The notes beneath the pieces were generated by a model. The model saw only the letters and a program-made list of their open reading frames with translations, was not told the DNA's origin and ran no database searches. Positions 19,529-28,875 of a stretch of DNA of 64,000 nucleotides are shown here, in pieces. The stretch comes from Demequina sp. NBRC 110054 (GTDB lineage: Bacteria > Actinomycetota > Actinomycetes > Actinomycetales > Demequinaceae). The stretch lies in the NCBI RefSeq assembly GCF_002090115.1, contig NZ_BBRK01000004.1:682001-746000 (forward strand). The letters run 5' to 3'. The translations under genes were made by a program, and so were the position numbers. The stretch's first letter is position 1. Every line of letters begins with the position of its first letter.

Positions 19529-21352
19529 TCAGGGACGCGTCGCTTGCCGACCAGGATAGATGTCCGTGGGCAGGCCCGCCCACTGCTCGAAGGCGTTCTG
19601 GATCAGGGATCCCATGTCCACGTGCCAGGTGTGACCGTCGTCGTGGCGGATGTAGACGTACCCGAGGCTCGACGTGCGGTAGCCGATCATCCCCTCGCGG
19701 AAGAAGCGCAGCTGCACGCTGCGGTCCGTCGAGTTGGTCGTCGGACGCCATCCGCCGGAGGCCTCGAGGTCGCCTCGCGACATGAGCATCGCGCCGCCAG
19801 CGACCTGCCGGCTGTAGCGCTCCGCCGCGAACTTGCGGTGGAAGGTCTGCCCGATGCCCTCCACGTGCATGTACTCGGTCGTCTTGCCGACGATGTTCGC
19901 CGAGGAGTAGAGGTAGGCGAGGACGATGTCCCACACGAACTCCGCCCCGTAGAGGTCGTCGTCGTCGACCTTCATCACGAGGTCGCCGCTCGACCTGCGC
20001 GCGCCGGTCGCGAGCGCGGTGCCGAAGGGGACGTCGGAAGGCACCTCGACGAAGTGCACGGGGTGGGAGAACTCCTGCGCGCGAAGCTCGGCGGGGATCG
20101 GCCTGCCGTGACCGACAAGCACGATCTCGAGGTTCGGATAGGTCTGCGCGTCGAGGTCGCGGAGGGTCTTCAGGACTCGGTCGGGCCGCATGCTCGACAT
20201 CACGAGCGACACCGACGGGACAGCCAGCGCCCGATGCGCGCCGCCCTGTTCGGCTGCGAGCAGCAGCGGCGAGTGGCTGCGGAGAGCCTGCCTCCGCTGG
20301 GCGACGGACCTACGGTCGCGCGTGAGGCCGAGAGCGGGCGTGTACGGCTGCTGCCACATCTCCACGAGCGCGGAATCCGCGCCGACGACGCCATCGGCCA
20401 CCTGGGCGGGCAGCGAGTGCAGGATGACTCCCGACGCCGACAGCTCCACGAGTCGCTCGCCGAGGTCGAAGGCCTCACGGGAGCCCTGCGGTGCAGGGAC
20501 GCCGTCGAGCGAGATCTCCTCGAGCAGGTGGAGGCGGTCGATGTGTCGGGCCGTGAGGGGCTCGCCCATCGGGAGCTCGATCTCGAAGGGCTCGAGGTCG
20601 CCGCGGTCGACCGTGAGGGTGCTCACCTCGCCGAGGTTCCAGCGGATGTCATCGACCCGCTGCCTGGGCGCCTCGAAGTTCAGGAGCCAACCCGTCGGGC
20701 GGTGCACGTGGAGGTCGACCCGAGCGCGAGGCTCCGCGGTGGAGACCTCGATCAGCTCGACCTCGGCGGTCTTGATGCGCGTGGGGTCCGCGAGGGTCGC
20801 GGTGAGCGACGCCGCCACCGCGGGGTCGTCGGTCACGGCGACATCGGCGCGCGGGAGGCGCACCCCCTCGAGCAGGTGCGGCTCCTTCGTGTCCAGCAGG
20901 GACAGGGGGTTGGGGGACTCGAAGAGCCCGAGCGCACGCGGAGACAGGCCGTCGACGGTCACGATCTCCGGCATGCCCGCGCCGTGTCCCGACCGGCTCG
21001 GCGCGAGCGCGGCGTACGCGGCGCGCGCGAACACCGCGAGGCTGCGGCCGCCGCGCGTCTCGATCACCACGCGCGCCGTTCCCCGCCGGGCGGGCAGCGT
21101 CACCTCGGTGTGGCTGGTCCCTGCGATGAAGCCGACCTTGCCGTTCCAGTCGATGAGCGGCCTGGTCCAGCCGGGCACCTCGAAGGTGACGCGCTGGAAC
21201 TTCGTTCCCTCAACCGTCGGGATGGCGAGCCGACGCAGGACGTCGACGTGCTCGCACTCGATCTCCGCCGCGCGCGCCTTGGTGGCCGCGAGCCGATGAA
21301 GCACCTCGGGCAGATCGGTGTAGGTCGCCTCAACCTTCAGCGTTCTCGCCAT
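19529..21352 (-). CDS. GT2-type glycosyltransferase with large N-terminal domain
   Basis: 607 residues. The N-terminal ~370 residues are beta-rich (KVGFIAGTSHTEVTLPAR, FEIELPMGEPL), match no family I know, and may be carbohydrate-binding or structural. The C-terminal ~230 residues are a GT-A fold: VSLVMSSMRPDRVLKTL, IVLVGHGRP and the metal site MKVDDDDLYG, followed by GGAMLMSRGDLEASGGW and HDDGHTWH. First gene of the five-gene glycan operon ending at 12487. The start ATG has only AGG nearby. A TAGACT -10-like box lies about 112 bp upstream (21464-21469). Donor and acceptor are unknown. Confidence 0.75.
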   Translation of the reverse strand: MARTLKVEATYTDLPEVLHRLAATKARAAEIECEHVDVLRRLAIPTVEGTKFQRVTFEVPGWTRPLIDWNGKVGFIAGTSHTEVTLPARRGTARVVIETRGGRSLAVFARAAYAALAPSRSGHGAGMPEIVTVDGLSPRALGLFESPNPLSLLDTKEPHLLEGVRLPRADVAVTDDPAVAASLTATLADPTRIKTAEVELIEVSTAEPRARVDLHVHRPTGWLLNFEAPRQRVDDIRWNLGEVSTLTVDRGDLEPFEIELPMGEPLTARHIDRLHLLEEISLDGVPAPQGSREAFDLGERLVELSASGVILHSLPAQVADGVVGADSALVEMWQQPYTPALGLTRDRRSVAQRRQALRSHSPLLLAAEQGGAHRALAVPSVSLVMSSMRPDRVLKTLRDLDAQTYPNLEIVLVGHGRPIPAELRAQEFSHPVHFVEVPSDVPFGTALATGARRSSGDLVMKVDDDDLYGAEFVWDIVLAYLYSSANIVGKTTEYMHVEGIGQTFHRKFAAERYSRQVAGGAMLMSRGDLEASGGWRPTTNSTDRSVQLRFFREGMIGYRTSSLGYVYIRHDDGHTWHVDMGSLIQNAFEQWAGLPTDIYPGRQATRP

Positions 21353-21463
21353 CTGCCTGTCAGGCCCCCTTCTCGGTCATGGCCGTTGCGGGGCTGCCCG
21401 CGCGGTATCCGCGAGGCGCCACCGGTGCGCGTCGAAGCCACGACGCGGCGTGTCGTCGCATCA

Positions 21464-21469
21464 AGTCTA
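21464..21469 (-). promoter_or_regulatory. Candidate -10 box of the glf/sulfotransferase operon
   Basis: TAGACT on the minus strand, about 112 bp before the first start codon (21352), in the 228-bp divergent gap. No clear -35. The gap also has TGTGCAATCCCACAGCGTGG-like sequence near 21492 without obvious partners. Confidence 0.35.
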
Positions 21470-21580
21470 GACGACCGATACGCACCGAACGTGTGCAATC
21501 CCACAGCGTGGGAGGGGCACAAAGGGGCATGAACGGGCGATACTGAGGACCCGACGGGATCCTGAGGAGAGGAGTCGCGC

Positions 21581-22117
21581 GTGCGCGCCTGGGTGCTTGG
21601 CGTCCTGATCGCCGTGGCCGGAATCGCGGCCGTGGCAGGCGTCTACCTCGTGCTGTCCGGCGACGACCCCGCGGTCTCGCCGAGCCCTTCCGCGACGGCT
21701 TCGGTCTCGGCCACGCCCTCGCCCTCGGCATCCGTCACCGACGCCGCGACCGCGAGCCCTGCGGCAGCCTCGCCCTCGCCGTCGGCGACGCCGTCCACCG
21801 AGGAGCCCGAGGACCCGACACGCACCGGCGTGGGGGTCTCCCTCACGCGCTACGGAGTGTCCGACGGCGTGCTCACCGCCGCGGCCATCGTCTCGGACGT
21901 CGTCGAGGAGGGAGGCACGTGCTCCCTCGTCCTGAGCGGCAGCACCGAGGAGCTGTCGGTTGACGGCCCCGGCACCCCGTCCGCGACCACGACGGACTGC
22001 GCCGAGGGTCTCTCTCTCGACGTCTCCGACCTCAGCGGCTCATGGATCCTGTGGATCACCTACGACTCACCCGACTCCTACGGGACGTCCGACAGCGCGG
22101 AGATCGATCTCTCTTGA
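21581..22117 (+). CDS. Exported protein with Ser/Pro linker and small beta domain
   Basis: 178 residues. An N-terminal membrane/signal segment (WVLGVLIAVAGIAAVAGVYLVL) is followed by ~60 residues of Ser/Pro/Ala/Thr linker and a ~90-residue acidic beta domain with two cysteines (GGTCSLVL and TTDCAEG) likely to form a disulfide. GTG start with GAGGAGAGGA 5-6 nt upstream. Its stop overlaps the TTG start of the LGFP protein (TTGA), so the two are coupled and probably act together outside the cell. Function unknown. Confidence 0.75.
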   Translation: MRAWVLGVLIAVAGIAAVAGVYLVLSGDDPAVSPSPSATASVSATPSPSASVTDAATASPAAASPSPSATPSTEEPEDPTRTGVGVSLTRYGVSDGVLTAAAIVSDVVEEGGTCSLVLSGSTEELSVDGPGTPSATTTDCAEGLSLDVSDLSGSWILWITYDSPDSYGTSDSAEIDLS

Positions 22118-24213
22118 CCTTCCCAGGCCAGTGCAAGACCTACCCGGCGACCCGGCTCCTCGCCGCCCTCCTCGCCACCCTTCTCAGCGCCACCCTCGTC
22201 GTCGGCGTCGGGGCGCAGGAGGCCGAGGCCGCATCGTCCTTCGACGCGGGCAACATCATCGACGACTCGGTCTTCTTCGACTCGGACTCGATGACCGTGA
22301 CGCAGATCCAGGCCTTCCTCGACAAGAAGGGCGGCGACCTCGCCGACTACGTGACGAGCACCCGCTACAAGGCCGACGACGACTACTGCGATGGCTACTC
22401 CGCGAAGTCCGGTCAGACCGCCGCCCAGATCATCAAGGGCGTGTCGAACAGCTGCGACATCAGCCCCCGCGTGCTGCTAGTGACGCTCCAGAAGGAGACC
22501 AGCCTCGTCACCCGCACCAACACGAGTGCCTGGTACTACAAGCGCGCGATGGGCTACGGCTGCCCCGACAGCAACCTCAGCACCTCCGTGGACGCGAACC
22601 AGGACGGCTGCTACGACTGGGCCGAGGGCTTCTTCCAGCAGGTCTATCACATGGCCAAGCAGTTCCAGCTGTACGCGAAGAAGCCGAACAGCTACTCCTA
22701 CAAGGCCGGCGAGAGCAACAAGATCAAGTACAACCCGTACTGCAGCGGCTACTCGTGGGTGTACATCGAGAACCAGGCGACCGCCGGGCTGTACAACTAC
22801 ACCCCGTACCAGCCCAACGACGCCGTGCTCAACGGCACCTCGGGCAGCTGCAAGGCCTACGGCAACTACAACTTCTACACGCTCTTCACCAGCTGGTTCG
22901 GGTCGACCCACGGCAAGTCCATCGACGCCAACCTGCTGGACGAGTGGCGCGATCGCGGGGGCCTCGACGGTCCGGGCCTGCCGACCGCGAAGGCCGTCAC
23001 CACATCGCTCGGGACCTACCAGAAGTTCCAGAAGATGTACCTCTTCGTCGACAACGACGGCAACGGCTTCCGCATGAACCGCAACGGCACGCTGACCGAC
23101 GCCTACTTCGCGTCGGGCGGGCCCAAGGGCGACTGGGGCTTCCCCGCACGCGACCCGGTGAAGAACGACGGCAACTTCCGCATCGAGTTCACGAACCTCA
23201 ACGCCTACTCCTACGACGGCATGGTGCTGACCAGCACGCGCGTCGTGAACTGGGACATCGTCCCGGCGTGGGCGGCCGTGGGCGGCACCGAGGCGACCGG
23301 CAGCTCGGTCGACGGAGCGGTCGGCAGCGGCACGACGCGCTACCAGCAGTTCGAGAACGGCACCGTGTACCGCAAGGGCGACGACTCGGCGCTGCTCAAC
23401 GAGTCGGGACCGATCACGGTCGCGTTCCTCGCGGCGGGCGGCGTCGACGGCGACTGGGGATGGCCGCTCGAGAGCCCGCGGAACCGCAAGGGGATCTGGT
23501 CAGCCAAGTTCGACAACCTCATCGCGTACAACGATGACGGCACCGTCGACACCGCGTCGCGCTACATGAACGGCCGGATCGCGCCCGCCTGGTTCGCCCT
23601 GGGCGGCAGCGCGGTCGTCGGCAGCCCCGAGCGCAACCCCGTCACGCATGACGGCACGATGCAGCAGAAGTTCGACGAGGGCGACATCTACGTCTACGAC
23701 GACGGCACCTACTCGTACCTCGCAGACGACTCCGCGCTCGGCGTGAAGTACGCCCAGAAGGGCGGGACCACTTCGTGGTGGGGCTGGCCCATTCGCGCGA
23801 GCATCACCAAGGACGACATGGCCCGCCAGGTGTTCGAAGACGCGAACGTGTACCTCTATGAGGACGCGGTGCTGTGGAGCAAGCGCGTCGTGACTTGGAA
23901 GATCGTGCCGGCCTGGGCGAGCGTGGGCGGCTACTCCGTCACGGGAGGCTCGGTCGACGCAGCCGTGACCACGTCGGAGGGCACGTACCAGGAGTTCAGA
24001 GAGGGCTATGTCTTCGTCGACGACGAGGGCGATGCCGCGTTCCTCCCCACGGGCGGGCCCCTCACGAAGGCCTACGAGAAGCAGGGCTGGGTGGATGGCG
24101 AATGGGGTTGGCCGATCAGCGGATCCACGAAGATCGATGGCGTGTTCACCGTCGAGTTCACGAACGCGACGGTCTACAACGACTCCGGCGTCATCACGGT
24201 GGAGTGGAAGTGA
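22114..24213 (+). CDS. Secreted LGFP-like repeat protein with lysozyme-like N-terminal domain
   Basis: 699 residues from TTG 22114, chosen because it overlaps the upstream stop (TTGA) and places a clean signal peptide at the N-terminus (TRLLAALLATLLSATLVVG ending near AEA). Residues ~40-270 contain SMTVTQIQAFLDKKGGDL, LLVTLQKETSLV and several cysteine pairs. The Glu in LQKETSLV sits as in lysozyme/transglycosylase-like folds, but catalysis is unproven. Residues ~285-699 carry eight or so ~50-residue repeats with a GDWGWP/GEWGWP core (KGDWGFPARD, DGDWGWPLES, GEWGWPISGS). LGFP-type repeats are thought to anchor proteins to actinobacterial cell wall. It lies divergently from the glf operon. Confidence 0.8.
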   Translation: MTFPGQCKTYPATRLLAALLATLLSATLVVGVGAQEAEAASSFDAGNIIDDSVFFDSDSMTVTQIQAFLDKKGGDLADYVTSTRYKADDDYCDGYSAKSGQTAAQIIKGVSNSCDISPRVLLVTLQKETSLVTRTNTSAWYYKRAMGYGCPDSNLSTSVDANQDGCYDWAEGFFQQVYHMAKQFQLYAKKPNSYSYKAGESNKIKYNPYCSGYSWVYIENQATAGLYNYTPYQPNDAVLNGTSGSCKAYGNYNFYTLFTSWFGSTHGKSIDANLLDEWRDRGGLDGPGLPTAKAVTTSLGTYQKFQKMYLFVDNDGNGFRMNRNGTLTDAYFASGGPKGDWGFPARDPVKNDGNFRIEFTNLNAYSYDGMVLTSTRVVNWDIVPAWAAVGGTEATGSSVDGAVGSGTTRYQQFENGTVYRKGDDSALLNESGPITVAFLAAGGVDGDWGWPLESPRNRKGIWSAKFDNLIAYNDDGTVDTASRYMNGRIAPAWFALGGSAVVGSPERNPVTHDGTMQQKFDEGDIYVYDDGTYSYLADDSALGVKYAQKGGTTSWWGWPIRASITKDDMARQVFEDANVYLYEDAVLWSKRVVTWKIVPAWASVGGYSVTGGSVDAAVTTSEGTYQEFREGYVFVDDEGDAAFLPTGGPLTKAYEKQGWVDGEWGWPISGSTKIDGVFTVEFTNATVYNDSGVITVEWK

Positions 24214-24249
24214 CTGCTCCTCGCGCCTCAGGATCCCACGGTCGCCCCG

Positions 24250-25464
24250 GTGCCGCACGTGGCCGCTGACACGACCCAGATCCTGGCCCTCGCCACCTGG
24301 CGGCTGAGCGAGGATGCCTCCGTGCTCCGCGAGCCCCCTCGCCCACCGGAGGCTCGTGAGCCTGGATTCGAGGATCGCTTCGACTTCCGCACGGTGTTCT
24401 ACGACGTGTTCGAGCTCGACGGCGAGATCGTCCTCCTCGGCCCGCCGCTGCTCAACCTGAGAGACGGGCTCGAGTCCGCGCGCTGGCGCCTCGACGGCGT
24501 CCCTGTGCGAGTCGATCTGGGCGTCGACAGGCTCGGGAAGATCTCCTTCAGCCGCATCGCGGAGGACCAGGTGCCCCGACGCGCGTGGCTGCGCCGCTCA
24601 CGCCCCCGGCGCCTCGAGATCGAGTCGGTGCTCGGGAGCGCGACGGTCGAGGTCAGCCCGTCAGCCGCCGACCTGTTCGCGGGCCGTCGTGTCCTCTCCA
24701 CCATGCAGAAGGAGAACTCTCTGGGCTGGATGCGCGACTGGGTCTCCTTCCACGTGCAGGAGCACGGCGTCGATGCGGTGCTGATCTACGACAACGGCTC
24801 CGCGTCGTACACGCCCTCCGAGGTGCTCGACGTCGTCGCATCCGTCCCTGGCGTCGCGTCGGCCGTCGTGGTCCCGTGGCGCTTCCCGTACGGTCCCGTG
24901 ACGTCGGGCGACCCGGCCGCCCACGACTATGAGGAGCGCACCCGCGGCCACGACTCGGCCTTCTGTCAGCTGGGCGGTCTCAACCACGCGCGGCTGCGCG
25001 TGCTGGCGCGCGCGGAGGGAGTGATCAACGCCGACATCGACGAGCTCGTGATCGCGGGCGACCGCCGCTCGGTGTTCGCGCACGCGCACGAATCCGCGTC
25101 GGGCGTCGCGCGCTATCGGGGTCGTTGGATCGAGGGAGTGGCGGACGATCCGCGACCCGCGGGCGGGACCACCGACGACGATGCCCCCGTCCGGCACCGT
25201 GACTTCGTCCGCTTCGATCCCGATGCCACCCCGGCCCTTCCCAAATGGACGGTCGTGGACAAGGGCGAGGGCCTGGGCTCCTTCTGGCGCCCGCACGTGA
25301 TCGCGGGCCGCTCCGAGTTCACGGAAGCGGTGAGCTACCGGCACTTCCGTGCGATCTCGACCCATTGGAAGTACGCGCGCGATCTCGCGCCTCAGCACGA
25401 GCTCGAGGTCGACGGCGCTCTGCGCGAGGTTCTCGACGAGCGGTTCCCGCCGGCCGGCGACTGA
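24250..25464 (+). CDS. GT92/DUF23-like glycosyltransferase
   Basis: 404 residues. After ~150 N-terminal residues comes a pattern typical of GT92-like enzymes: TMQKENSLGWMRDWVSFH, GVDAVLIYDNGS, a HARLRVLARAEG helix and the metal-binding INADIDELVI, then late motifs WTVVDKGEG and SYRHFRAISTHW. It probably adds a sugar to a surface glycan. Start GTG 24250 is the first in frame; GTG 24259 is an alternative, and neither has a good ribosome site. Starts 36 bp after the LGFP gene and precedes two more glycan genes on the same strand. Confidence 0.65.
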   Translation: MPHVAADTTQILALATWRLSEDASVLREPPRPPEAREPGFEDRFDFRTVFYDVFELDGEIVLLGPPLLNLRDGLESARWRLDGVPVRVDLGVDRLGKISFSRIAEDQVPRRAWLRRSRPRRLEIESVLGSATVEVSPSAADLFAGRRVLSTMQKENSLGWMRDWVSFHVQEHGVDAVLIYDNGSASYTPSEVLDVVASVPGVASAVVVPWRFPYGPVTSGDPAAHDYEERTRGHDSAFCQLGGLNHARLRVLARAEGVINADIDELVIAGDRRSVFAHAHESASGVARYRGRWIEGVADDPRPAGGTTDDDAPVRHRDFVRFDPDATPALPKWTVVDKGEGLGSFWRPHVIAGRSEFTEAVSYRHFRAISTHWKYARDLAPQHELEVDGALREVLDERFPPAGD

Positions 25465-25535
25465 CCACCTCCGCCGTCGTCGCTGTTAGCCTTGTCGCGT
25501 TCGACGGCGCGTGAGGAAGGGCGGACATCAGCCGA

Positions 25536-26510
25536 ATGGCCTCGTACCTGCTCGACGTCCTGATCCCCGCGTACAACGCGGAGCGCTTCCTGCCCACGTG
25601 CCTCGCGTCCGTCCGGCGCGCGCATCGCGACGGCTACCGGTTCCTCTTCATCGACGACCACTCGACCGACGCGACCCCCGAGATCCTCGAGGCGGCGGCA
25701 GAGGAGTCGCCGTTCATCGAGTTCGTGCGCAACGAGCGGAACCTGGGCGTCGCCGCGAGCCGCAACGTCCTGCACGGTCAGGTCGACGCCCGGTACCTCA
25801 CGTACCTCGACGTCGACGACTGGTACGGCGAGGACCATCTCGAGTCGATGGTCGGCGCGATCGGCGACCTCGAAGTCGACTTCGTGCGCACCGACCACGT
25901 GATCGTCGACGGGCCGCAGCGCACGATCGCGCGCACGCCCGAGACTCAGCGAGGCATCCGGCTCGATCCGGCGAACGCCTTCGGCGTGCCGGGACCGCGA
26001 TCCCCGCTCAACTACCTCTACATCTGGGCAGGCATCTACGACCTCGAGCGCATGGACCTCGCGGACTACGCCTTCCACGAGCACCTCAGGACCGCGAGCG
26101 ACAGGCCGTGGATCTGGAAGCTCTACCTGGACCAGCGATCGACCGCCGCGATCGACCTCAGCACCTACTTCTACCGCAAGAGCACGAACGCGACGGCGCT
26201 CACGCAGCGCGGCGACTCGGCGACGCTCGACTTCCTGGTCGCGAGCGAGATCATTCTTGGTATGGCCACGGAGGCCGGCAACGCCCGCGCGGTCGACAAG
26301 GCCGTGCACAGCCTCCTGTTCCTGATCGACTACCACCTCGAGAGGGCCGGGCGCCTGACCCCCGCGCTGCGCGACGAGCTCGTCGCCCGGTCGTCGGCGC
26401 TCCTCACGGCGTGCACCGACGACAGCATCGCGGCCTCACTGCCCGTGTTCTCCAAGAGGTCGCTCGCACGGCTGCGTCCCGTGCTCGACGCGCGGGGGGC
26501 GGTGGCATGA
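25536..26510 (+). CDS. Family 2 glycosyltransferase
   Basis: 324 residues. GT-A domain from residue 6: DVLIPAYNAERFL, FIDDHSTDATPEI, NLGVAASRN and the metal motif YLDVDDWYG, followed by YIWAGIYDLERM and TASDRPWIWKLYL. The C-terminal helices resemble those of capsule glycosyltransferases. The only Shine-Dalgarno (AGGAAGG, ending 25520) is 15 nt from ATG, which is long. A TAGCCT -10-like box lies about 45 bp upstream. Its stop overlaps the next gene by 4 bp (ATGA), so the two are coupled, perhaps forming a glycosyltransferase pair. Confidence 0.85.
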   Translation: MASYLLDVLIPAYNAERFLPTCLASVRRAHRDGYRFLFIDDHSTDATPEILEAAAEESPFIEFVRNERNLGVAASRNVLHGQVDARYLTYLDVDDWYGEDHLESMVGAIGDLEVDFVRTDHVIVDGPQRTIARTPETQRGIRLDPANAFGVPGPRSPLNYLYIWAGIYDLERMDLADYAFHEHLRTASDRPWIWKLYLDQRSTAAIDLSTYFYRKSTNATALTQRGDSATLDFLVASEIILGMATEAGNARAVDKAVHSLLFLIDYHLERAGRLTPALRDELVARSSALLTACTDDSIAASLPVFSKRSLARLRPVLDARGAVA

Positions 26511-27604
26511 GGCTCGTCGTCGTCCGCAGCCTCACGGGCCTTGCGCTGTACACCGCGGCCATCGACTCCGGTGCGCTGCCGCGAGCGCGCACCGCGTTCG
26601 CGATCGCGAACCTCGCCGACATCCCCGAGGTCACCCCTGGCCCGCACCTCTCGCCCAGCGGGGCGGGCATGGTCGGCCGGGACGATGCGGTCGTGGACCT
26701 GGGAGCGGCGATGCACCCGTATCACCCGGCCGTCCATGAGCCCCCGCGCCGCGATCGCTACGCGCTCACCGCGCACCTGGTCCAGGGCGCCGGTGGCGAG
26801 GAGGTCGACGAGCTCGTCGTACCGGATGCGACGAGCCGTCCGATGCGCACCGTGCTCGACCTGTTCCCACACGTTCCGACGACGGTGATCCCCGACTCGC
26901 TCGAGCACTACGCGAGCACGTCGCGGCCCACCGCCGCGGACCTCGGACGGATCGCCGCCGTGCTGCACGGGCTCGCGGGCGCTCCCGTCGCGAAGGGCTT
27001 CGCTGACGTGCCGTCGGAGCCGCTCGACGCGGACGCGGTCCGGACGGTGCTCGCGACACACGCAGACGAGTTCGAGGCGCACCTCGACTCGACCGTGATC
27101 CTCGAGACGCCGCAGACGCGGGGACCAGGCGACGTCGCGGCGCGGATGCTCGAGGCGTGCGGAGAGGCGGCGCTGGACGCGATCGCCGCGTCCCCGAGCA
27201 CCGACCCCCGCGTGGTCCTCGCGCTCGATCCCGACGCGGCGCCCCGGCATGTCCCCTCAGTCCTCGCGCCGCTCGCCGAGGTCGCGACGGGGGCGTCGCT
27301 GTCCGGCCACACTCTCCCCCGGGCGGCGCTCGCAGTCGCCGCGCGCGGCTGGGTCGTGGGCGGGCCCTCACTGGAGCTCGCTCTCGGCGCCTCGCTCGGC
27401 TCGGGGAAGTTCGGCGTCGTCGGTCCGGCCGGCGACCCCAGCGACCTGCGGGGGGATGCGGCTCACGACATGCCTCTGCTGGTCCGCACGTGGGACGAGA
27501 CCCGCCGCGCCATGGCCCCGTCCTTGCCGGGACCCATGAGCCGCCGCGGGCTGCGTCGCCTCGCCACCGCCGCGATCCGGCGCGCGCGCAAGGCGCTGGG
27601 CTGA
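26507..27604 (+). CDS. Unrecognised protein coupled to a glycosyltransferase
   Basis: 365 residues, starting in the stop of the GT2 gene (ATGA). No family is recognised. It begins MRLVVVRSLTGLALYTAAID, which loosely recalls the starts of GT-B capsule enzymes of the GT52/polysialyltransferase type (compare the gene at 41024-41977). Later come HVPTTVIPDSLEHYAST and a basic C-terminus (LRRLATAAIRRARKALG). No signal peptide or membrane span. Position and tight coupling suggest a glycosyltransferase or glycan-modifying partner; this is inference only. A GGACGATGCG word lies at 26680. The frame extended to 25511 is a shadow of the GT2 gene. Confidence 0.7.
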   Translation: MRLVVVRSLTGLALYTAAIDSGALPRARTAFAIANLADIPEVTPGPHLSPSGAGMVGRDDAVVDLGAAMHPYHPAVHEPPRRDRYALTAHLVQGAGGEEVDELVVPDATSRPMRTVLDLFPHVPTTVIPDSLEHYASTSRPTAADLGRIAAVLHGLAGAPVAKGFADVPSEPLDADAVRTVLATHADEFEAHLDSTVILETPQTRGPGDVAARMLEACGEAALDAIAASPSTDPRVVLALDPDAAPRHVPSVLAPLAEVATGASLSGHTLPRAALAVAARGWVVGGPSLELALGASLGSGKFGVVGPAGDPSDLRGDAAHDMPLLVRTWDETRRAMAPSLPGPMSRRGLRRLATAAIRRARKALG

Positions 27605-27617
27605 CGCGCGCGGGGCG

Positions 27618-27651
27618 GCGCTGACCGTCCGGGCTGCGCTGACCGTCCGGG
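27618..27651. repeat. 16-bp direct repeat in convergent gap
   Basis: GCGCTGACCGTCCGGG occurs at 27618-27633 and 27636-27651, 2 bp apart, in the 85-bp gap between two convergent genes. No hairpin is obvious. It may be a slipped-strand duplication. Confidence 0.5.
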
Positions 27652-27689
27652 CAGCCGAGCTCGACCGCCCTCGCACCTGGCCCTCGCGG

Positions 27690-28733
27690 TCAGGGAACGT
27701 CGAGCCAGCGCCCATGCGCGTGCGCGGTCGCCCTCACTGTGGCGGTCGCCCGCGTGAGCCCCGTGCGGATCGCGGTGTGCGTCGGCGCCCCCGCGGGCTC
27801 CATCGCCACCCGCGCGACGCGACGGCTCTTGGCCAGGGCGGTCACCGCCGCGTCAAGGTCGAGCTGCTGCGAGTGCGTCAGCTGATACGCCATGACCGTG
27901 TGCATCACGACGACCGGCCCAGGAGGGAGCGTGTCGTGGAGCGTCGGCAGCAGCGCGATCGCGTCGCCCGCGATCAGGTCGACCGGAGTCTCGGCGCGGA
28001 TCGCGAGCGCGGCGCGCAGGCGCTCGAGGCGGTCGACGTGCTCGGGCCACACGAGCGCCTCGAGCCACGCGGCCTGCGCAGGATCGGTCGCGTCGACGGG
28101 GTTGAGGTCCAGCCCGATCCGGCTCGCGATCGGCGGCGTGGCGGCGGGCAGGTCGAACCGTCCCCTGTTCTCGCAGTGCAGTGTGAGCGGGGTCGACGCG
28201 GGCAGGCCCGCGGGGACGATGCCGTCGCCGTAGTCGTGGTCGTACCGGTCCAGGCATAGGTTCAGTCCCGCCGAGGTGCCGACGTCGACCAGGTGGACCG
28301 GCTCGCCGAAGCGCTCCGCGGCCTCGACGATCCACGGCAGCACGGCAGCGCTCCGGCCCGCCTCGTTGGTCTGGGTGCGGTGCGAGGCCGCGATCTCGAG
28401 CAGCGCGTCCTCGCGGTCGAGGACGTGCGCGCGGAAGATGTCCCACAGCTCGTCGTCCGGGAGCCGCGCCCCCTGCCCCACGAGCACGGGATACCAGGCC
28501 GCGAGCGCATCGTCCGCGGTGAGGCCCATCCGGACGCCGCCGAACAGGAGGTTGAGGGGTGGCGTGCGCTCGATCTGCGCGACGATGCGAAGCATGCGCT
28601 CGTCGGCCGCGATCCGCGTGGCGAGGTACTCGTACATCGGCGAGTCGACGGCGGACTCCGACCATCGCAGGACGGCCGACGCGACGTCGACGAGATCGGT
28701 TCGCGACCGCGGTTCCCAGCGCCTGTTCTCCAC
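27690..28733 (-). CDS. DUF2332 family protein
   Basis: 347 residues matching the actinobacterial DUF2332 family as I know it: SPMYEYLATRIAADERML at the start, PPLNLLFGGVRMGL, LVGQGARLPDDELW and the conserved VDVGTSAGLNLCLDRY, which looks like an S-adenosylmethionine-type nucleotide loop. The fold suggests a methyltransferase-like protein, but no activity is established to my knowledge. Start GTG 28733 is 6 nt after a TAAATT -10 box on the minus strand (28740-28745) with no Shine-Dalgarno, so it is probably leaderless. It seems unrelated to the glycan genes on either side. Confidence 0.85.
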   Translation of the reverse strand: MENRRWEPRSRTDLVDVASAVLRWSESAVDSPMYEYLATRIAADERMLRIVAQIERTPPLNLLFGGVRMGLTADDALAAWYPVLVGQGARLPDDELWDIFRAHVLDREDALLEIAASHRTQTNEAGRSAAVLPWIVEAAERFGEPVHLVDVGTSAGLNLCLDRYDHDYGDGIVPAGLPASTPLTLHCENRGRFDLPAATPPIASRIGLDLNPVDATDPAQAAWLEALVWPEHVDRLERLRAALAIRAETPVDLIAGDAIALLPTLHDTLPPGPVVVMHTVMAYQLTHSQQLDLDAAVTALAKSRRVARVAMEPAGAPTHTAIRTGLTRATATVRATAHAHGRWLDVP

Positions 28734-28739
28734 GGCGCG

Positions 28740-28745
28740 AATTTA
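28740..28745 (-). promoter_or_regulatory. -10 box of leaderless DUF2332 transcript
   Basis: TAAATT on the minus strand, 6 nt before GTG 28733, in one of the few A/T-rich patches nearby. Confidence 0.5.
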
Positions 28746-28875
28746 CCATTCTTTGACCTTGGAACGCCTGAGATGTCCACAGAGCAGCCGACGCGACCGC
28801 TCCCCCAAGGCCCCAGGGCAGGTAAGGGGCGGGTGAACGTCCACCGAGCCTGTCGCGTCGTCCGTCGGAAGTCTC

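Noticed and set aside
19517..21532. 671-codon plus-strand frame
   Set aside because: Mirror of the GT2 gene on the other strand; R/D/H-rich shadow sequence.
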